NCBI RefSeq assembly: GCF_900215335.1
Contig: NZ_OCMT01000004.1
Span: 434,001-498,000, forward strand
Direction: 5' to 3'
From: Pedobacter xixiisoli
Lineage (GTDB): Bacteria; Bacteroidota; Bacteroidia; Sphingobacteriales; Sphingobacteriaceae
Length of the DNA stretch: 64,000 nt
A model generated the notes under the pieces. The model was not told where the DNA came from and searched no databases. It saw only the letters and a program-made list of their open reading frames with translations. This document shows positions 62,001-64,000 of the stretch, piece by piece. Made by a program: the position numbers and the translations under genes. The first letter of the stretch is position 1, and each line of letters opens with the position of its first letter.

Positions 62001-62147
62001 CTATGGTACATTGCGCCAAACGTGCCTAAGGGAAGTAATTTTGATCCAGAAACTAACAGTTTTGGAGCTACTAACGTTCAGGGTATCGAGCTTTCAGCAG
62101 CACCAACCACACGCAGGTACGGTGTTAATTTAAGTGTAACTTTTTAA
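59022..62147 (+). CDS. SusC/RagA-family TonB-linked outer-membrane protein
   Basis: Ligand import across the outer membrane with a SusD partner. 1041 residues: signal peptide (1-22), carboxypeptidase-D-regulatory-like domain (TVTGKVTSADDNLPIPGVSVKVKG), TonB-box-like QLSEIVVTAMG, plug (~110-225, with IQIRGNSSF and QPLIVVDGIPYSND, MQILKGSAAGALYGSRASNGVILITTK) and barrel ending TRRYGVNLSVTF. It starts with ATG 59022; the SusD gene follows 9 bases after its stop. The substrate is unknown because no glycoside hydrolase or peptidase follows within the window. No FecR-like signalling domain is visible. Confidence 0.95.
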   Translation: MKKLLQSLFVLLFVCVAGYAQAQTVTGKVTSADDNLPIPGVSVKVKGASGGVATDAKGSFTIIAAKGTTLIFSSIGFATQEVTVGSGPVNVQLASDSKQLSEIVVTAMGLSRQSSAVGYSTTKVDPNKLLQKSEPDMLKSLQGKVAGVDIRTSQGTPGAATRIQIRGNSSFFGDNQPLIVVDGIPYSNDQITTSSQTSGGGAYSSGLGNLDPNDIASMQILKGSAAGALYGSRASNGVILITTKSGSGSYQNQPVSATFKSSASVENVANLPSYQNSYGAGSNFTYSNSNGSWGPAFSALTTIPTWPAYANYFGTATIPYQAYPNNVKDLFRTGSVFENSISITGGGANSSVALTASRLSQDGYVDNAGYNRTSLGAGGKTTTKFGLSLGANLSYTKSNQNGGVFGENQVDGAASQFARTLFLARNWDLNLPYENNETPNGGGQFDNPRWSARHNTVDTQEERFITNFNADIKVYKWITAVFRMGGNIHSLNRRQITDIGSRAAEGLGRLVTDNYRKQEIESTVLLNFDPKIDNDFTLTGTLGFNSNSRKTSRQLNTGNRFITPGIFTLKNTSQQEFSNDNISNRRLYGAFGEATVGYKNYAFLTFTGRNDWSSTLPASNRSYFYPSVSGSFVFSEALKMDSKILDYGKIRAGYAKVGRDASPYSLADVFVIGTNFMGQSTASIDGTSNDPLLKPEFTKELEIGTNLSFLKSRLTLDLAWYDKKSTNLIAPISTPASSGFDSYYTNFGAISNKGVEVELTGIPVKSNNFSWSITGVFTKNKNIVTELTNGVTRLPLAGVLTTIAPYAEVGMPYGYLRGSRSLRDAAGNLLIDSSTGMLIEDTEQGMVGNPNPDYKLGITNAFKYKNFTLGVLFDMTKGGDLYSVTISSLLGRGVTTDTEDRLKSWVIPGVYGDPNTKAPILDGNGNTIPNITRITTNDLYFGNTFAVNSSTEWNVYDATVYRLREVTLGYTFPKSMFRKLPIGSLNLSLSARNLWYIAPNVPKGSNFDPETNSFGATNVQGIELSAAPTTRRYGVNLSVTF

Positions 62148-62156
62148 GAAATAGAC

Positions 62157-63830
62157 ATGATTAAGAATTTTAAATATATGATATTGCCGGCAATGTTACT
62201 GACGGTAATGTCGTGCAAAAAAGAGCTTGATATTAATACAGACCCAAATAATCCTACGGAAATGAGCTCTTCTAGGCTACTCACAAGTGCAGAGCAATCA
62301 TTGGGGGAAAGCTTAGCTATCACTAGCGGACTGTCTCAAACTCTATCTGTGTATACGCATCAATTGGTAGTTAGGGAAGAAGAGGATGGATACAAAGCCT
62401 CAGGTTCCACGTTTGCTATACAGGAAGCATGGAATGGCATGTATATTAAAACTTTGAGCAATCTGGATGCGATTATTAAGCAAGGTACTGCAAACAGTGA
62501 AACTAAGTATGTGGGTATTGCCCAAATATTGAAAGCTTATACTTATAGCCAGCTTGTAGATGTGTTTGGAGATGTGCCATTTTCCGAATCGCACAATTTG
62601 AAGGTGGGTACTTTTTATCCTAAGTTTGATAAAGGCTCAGATATTTACCCAGCTTTATTTACATTATTAGACCAAGCTATCACTAATCTTAACTCTAGCA
62701 CAGTTAATCCGGCTGTGCCAGGCACAGATGATGTGATATATAAAGGCAGTGTAAGTAAGTGGATTAAAGCCGCCAATACGATTAAGCTGAAATTGCTTTT
62801 GCAGCAACGTAGAGTAAAAAATGTAGCGACCGAAGTTAATGCCTTGCTAACGGCAGGTAATTTGATCAGTACAACCGATGAGAGTTTCTTGCTGCCTTAT
62901 GGGCCTAATGGTGCTACGGACGACCGCAACCCGGGCTTCGGCGATTATTATGCGTCGCAACGTAGCAATTACATCAGTCCGTGGTTTTACGAAATATTGA
63001 AAGGCTATAATACAGACATCAATAATGGTATTGTAGATCCTAGGCTGCCTTATTACTTTTATAACCAGTTGAGGCCAACTTCTGCTGGCACCCAAAGAAC
63101 AGAGTATAGAGATGGTGCATTTGTATCTATTTATTTCTCTGCAAACGGACCAGATGGGGACGCTAACCAACAAGATAACATGACCTTGTTAGGTATGTAT
63201 CCAGTAGGAGGTAAATATGATGATGGAACAGGAATTACTGGAGGTAAAATCACAGCAGCTAGTGGCACTGGCGCAGCGCCTTATCGTTTTATTACTTACG
63301 CAGATCGTTTGTTTATGGAAGCAGAGTTGATAAAGGAAGGTGTAGTTACGGGAGATGCAAGAGCTAAATTTAAAGCAGCCATGACTGAGGCCTTTAAGCA
63401 GGTTGATTATGTGGTAACTACCTTTGTAAAACCTACCCAGACGGTTCCAGCAATTTATAACACAGGGGCCACATCTCCAATGAACACCTACATTGATGCG
63501 GTATTGGCTCAGTACGATGCTAACACAGCTAAACAGCTACAATATATTATCACACAAAAGTGGATTTCAACGTTTGGTAGTGCGATAGATGCATATACTG
63601 ACTATCGTAGAACGGGTTTCCCTAAATTATTTGCTCCTTTTGCGGGAGGTTTTGTGCAACCACCACTTAATGGAGATCCAACAATGTCTCCACAAGATGC
63701 GATACAAATGGTTAACCCATTGAATTATCCGCTTACATTGCCTTGGTACCAAAGCGAGCTGGAAAGCAATATTAATGCGCCTAAGCAAAAAACAGATCCA
63801 TCTACTTACAAACCATTTTGGTTGCCATAA
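62157..63830 (+). CDS. SusD/RagB-family surface lipoprotein
   Basis: The lid that caps the SusC transporter and captures ligand. 557 residues with lipobox TVMSC (Cys20) followed by KKELDINTDPNNPTEM, the typical start of the SusD-like_2 group. AYTYSQLVDVFGDVPFSES is a characteristic TPR-like segment, and the C-terminus has AYTDYRRTGFP. The Lys-Lys after Cys is consistent with surface export. Co-transcribed with SusC. Confidence 0.95.
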   Translation: MIKNFKYMILPAMLLTVMSCKKELDINTDPNNPTEMSSSRLLTSAEQSLGESLAITSGLSQTLSVYTHQLVVREEEDGYKASGSTFAIQEAWNGMYIKTLSNLDAIIKQGTANSETKYVGIAQILKAYTYSQLVDVFGDVPFSESHNLKVGTFYPKFDKGSDIYPALFTLLDQAITNLNSSTVNPAVPGTDDVIYKGSVSKWIKAANTIKLKLLLQQRRVKNVATEVNALLTAGNLISTTDESFLLPYGPNGATDDRNPGFGDYYASQRSNYISPWFYEILKGYNTDINNGIVDPRLPYYFYNQLRPTSAGTQRTEYRDGAFVSIYFSANGPDGDANQQDNMTLLGMYPVGGKYDDGTGITGGKITAASGTGAAPYRFITYADRLFMEAELIKEGVVTGDARAKFKAAMTEAFKQVDYVVTTFVKPTQTVPAIYNTGATSPMNTYIDAVLAQYDANTAKQLQYIITQKWISTFGSAIDAYTDYRRTGFPKLFAPFAGGFVQPPLNGDPTMSPQDAIQMVNPLNYPLTLPWYQSELESNINAPKQKTDPSTYKPFWLP

Positions 63831-63842
63831 TTGAATAAAATC

Positions 63843-64000
63843 ATGAAAAAGATAATATTAAGTTTTTTTATACTGGTTGGAATGGTATCAGCTTGTCGTA
63901 AAAGCGATAACGCCAAATTACCAGATCTGCAAGCTGTTCCACAGCCTCAGTTAACCAGAGATGCATCAGCAGATATGTCTATTTCTGCTCAAACACCTGA
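63843..64000 (+). CDS. Lipoprotein of the SusCD locus (3' end beyond the window)
   Basis: ATG 63843 opens a lipoprotein: MKKIILSFFILVGMVSACRK, with Cys18. The following KSDNAKLPDLQAVPQPQLTRD is seen in the third gene of several Sphingobacteriaceae SusCD loci, an accessory surface protein, likely with Ig-like domains. It lies 12 bases after the SusD stop. Only 52 codons are visible, so family and function are uncertain. Confidence 0.75.
   Translation, partial: MKKIILSFFILVGMVSACRKSDNAKLPDLQAVPQPQLTRDASADMSISAQTP

Overview
The window is chromosomal DNA from a member of the Bacteroidota, most probably Sphingobacteriaceae and Pedobacter-like. This is inferred from the AT-rich composition, the SusC/SusD pair, gldH, TAnnTTTG-type -7 promoter boxes (the Bacteroidota housekeeping signature), many secreted proteins ending their signal peptides in A-Q, and intergenic spaces full of short palindromic repeats. 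I see no phage, IS element, CRISPR array, rRNA or tRNA gene.

Layout. 1-4.8 kb: efp (5' end cut by the window edge), a folate salvage cyclo-ligase, a very small acidic protein, the hutI-hutG histidine-degradation pair and exonuclease III. 4.8-15 kb: mostly secreted or stress-related single genes (cyclophilin, a CxxC-AraC regulator, YceI, a DODA-type dioxygenase, aldehyde dehydrogenase, FAD-type protein, S9 peptidase, DUF4886). 15-16.5 kb: a compact peroxiredoxin/thioredoxin/small-protein cluster. 16.6-20.3 kb: PAP2 phosphatase, amidase lipoprotein and an M49-type metallopeptidase whose 3' end is tandemly duplicated. 20.8-23.3 kb: an outer-membrane beta-barrel receptor gene broken by a single in-frame amber codon.

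23.6-30.5 kb (minus strand) is the most distinctive block: a tightly packed six-gene signalling operon (REC-HK, CHASE3-HAMP-GAF-HK with three receivers, REC, CheR, CheB, REC) with no chemoreceptor, CheA or CheW in view. 30.5-33 kb: a YpfJ-type metallopeptidase and gltX. 33-38.3 kb: a histidine kinase overlapping a DinB gene, a thioesterase, topoisomerase IB, a small membrane protein, a Crp/Fnr regulator and an SMR transporter. 38.4-39.6 kb: an ECF sigma factor with a two-TM putative anti-sigma. Upstream of the sigma gene lies GTAACC-N16-CGTCAT; an almost identical GTAACC-N16-CGTCTA lies upstream of the broken receptor at 20.8 kb, suggesting sigma autoregulation and one linked target.

39.6-49 kb: DUF2911, a small membrane protein, a GH9 cellulase fused to a deacetylase-like domain, PEP carboxylase, an ElaA acetyltransferase and aspS. 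49.3-53.9 kb: holB-ricT-gldH, then a secreted thioredoxin-like protein. 54.5-58.5 kb: murF and an M14 carboxypeptidase. 59-64 kb: a SusC/SusD locus with the start of a third lipoprotein gene.

Intergenic DNA carries at least seven families of short inverted repeats, some nested or duplicated; these are listed individually. Family names come from motifs I recognise by eye; no database search was made.
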